A DNA stretch of 5,360 bases from Paraktedonobacter sp034438135 (lineage in GTDB: Bacteria; Chloroflexota; Ktedonobacteria; Ktedonobacterales; Ktedonobacteraceae). The DNA is taken from the NCBI GenBank assembly GCA_034438135.1, contig DAOTTL010000291.1, positions 1-5,360 on the forward strand, given 5' to 3'. A program made the position numbers and the translations under genes. Below the pieces are notes generated by a model. That model saw only the letters and a program-made list of their open reading frames with translations. It had not been told where the DNA came from and searched no databases. Below are positions 4,914-5,360 of the stretch, piece after piece (within the stretch, counting starts at the first letter, position 1; each line of letters opens with the position of its first letter).

Positions 4914-5360
4914 GGCTGTGTTGCAAAAAGAAAGCTGATCTGTTACAGTGGGTGAAAAAGCAGAAAAAGAGGACCAGCCATGACCGAGCAACACCCCTTC
5001 AAATGGCGGCATTTTGAAGCAGAGATCGTTTGACTCTGCGTGCGCTGGTATGTGCGGTATTCGCTCAGCTATCGGGATCTGGAAGAAATGATGGCGGAGC
5101 GAGGACTCTCGGTGGACCACACCACGATCGATCGTTGGGTTCAGCGCTACGCGCCTGAGTTAGAGAAGCGTTGCCGTCCCCATCTCAAGGCGACGACGGA
5201 TGCCTGGCGGGTAGACGAAACGTATATGACAATCAAAGGGGTGTGGATGTACCTGTATCGAGCGGTGGATTCCGAAGGGAACACCCTGGAGTTCCATCTG
5301 AGTGCCACTCGCGATGCTCAGGCTGCCAAGCGCTTTTTCGCGAAAGCCCTTGGGGCCTCC
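4914..5360 (+). mobile_element. IS6-family insertion sequence, left part (runs off the window)
   Basis: The element starts with GGCTGTGTTGCAAA (4914-4927), very like the IS26/IS6-group terminal repeat GGCACTGTTGCAAA. A 52-nt leader follows, then the transposase start at 4980. Its right end lies past 5360. IS6 elements move by replicative or conservative cointegrate formation and tend to leave directly oriented copies, which is relevant to the similar end at 4-46. Confidence 0.8.
4980..5360 (+). CDS. IS6-family transposase, partial, with in-frame TGA at codon 18
   Basis: DDE transposase of the IS6 (IS26/IS240) family. ATG 4980 follows GAGGA and opens MTEQHPFKWRHFEAEIV, the usual IS6 start, but TGA at 5031-5033 replaces the expected leucine. 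The frame is then open to the window end: LCVRWYVRYSLSYRDLEEMM and AERGLSVDHTTIDRWVQRYA (helix-turn-helix), APELEKRC, then WRVDETYMTIKG with the likely first catalytic Asp at 5214-5216, and YRAVDSEGNTLEFHLSATRD with the likely second Asp at 5268-5270. The catalytic Glu is beyond the window. Restart at GTG 5040 would lose only about 20 residues and keep the helix-turn-helix, but it has no visible ribosome binding site. The stop may have inactivated the copy. The family assignment is secure. Confidence 0.88.

Noticed and set aside
4648..5120. Short open frames around the IS6 left end and the AT-rich stretch
   Set aside because: They have low-complexity composition or run antisense to the IS6 transposase, with no ribosome binding site or family match.

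Overview
This window is a stack of mobile elements followed by a short, AT-richer stretch with one small gene. The combination of an ISL3 transposase, an IS6 transposase, and a large serine recombinase with a DUF5372-like partner resembles the insertion-sequence-rich genomes of Ktedonobacteria (Chloroflexota). That placement is inference from protein style only; no housekeeping gene or rRNA is present to confirm it.

Layout. Positions 1-50 look like the inner left end of an IS6 element: 35 of 43 positions match the left end of the real IS6 copy at 4922-4964. Positions 51-1433 are a decayed ISL3-family transposase with several frameshifts and stops. It breaks off just before the conserved W-S-N-G-x-V-E motif, and that motif resumes 2.4 kb later at about 3802-3916. 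The ISL3 copy is therefore split by an insertion at about 1434-3802. The insert carries, on the minus strand, a DUF5372-like small gene (3410-3778) overlapping a large serine recombinase (start 3492). The recombinase frame is broken by an eight-G run at 1886-1893; its C-terminal 134 residues continue in the neighbouring frame down to 1482.

Positions 3917-4226 and 4653-4913 hold no recognisable gene. Between them lies a compact minus-strand unit: a 38-residue one-helix membrane peptide (4262-4378) with a strong ribosome binding site and a hairpin terminator 5 nt after its stop. It recalls holin-like or type I toxin peptides. Just upstream of it, 4530-4652 folds into two adjacent hairpins, the larger with a 15-bp outer stem, and may be a structured RNA or a small palindromic DNA element. 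An IS6-family element begins at 4914 and runs off the window. Its transposase (from 4980) has an in-frame TGA at codon 18 but is open afterwards.

How the parts relate: ISL3 and IS6 are DDE transposases acting on their own ends. The serine recombinase presumably moved its own element into the ISL3 gene, with the DUF5372-like protein as a co-transcribed accessory. The small membrane peptide is the only non-transposition gene supported here.
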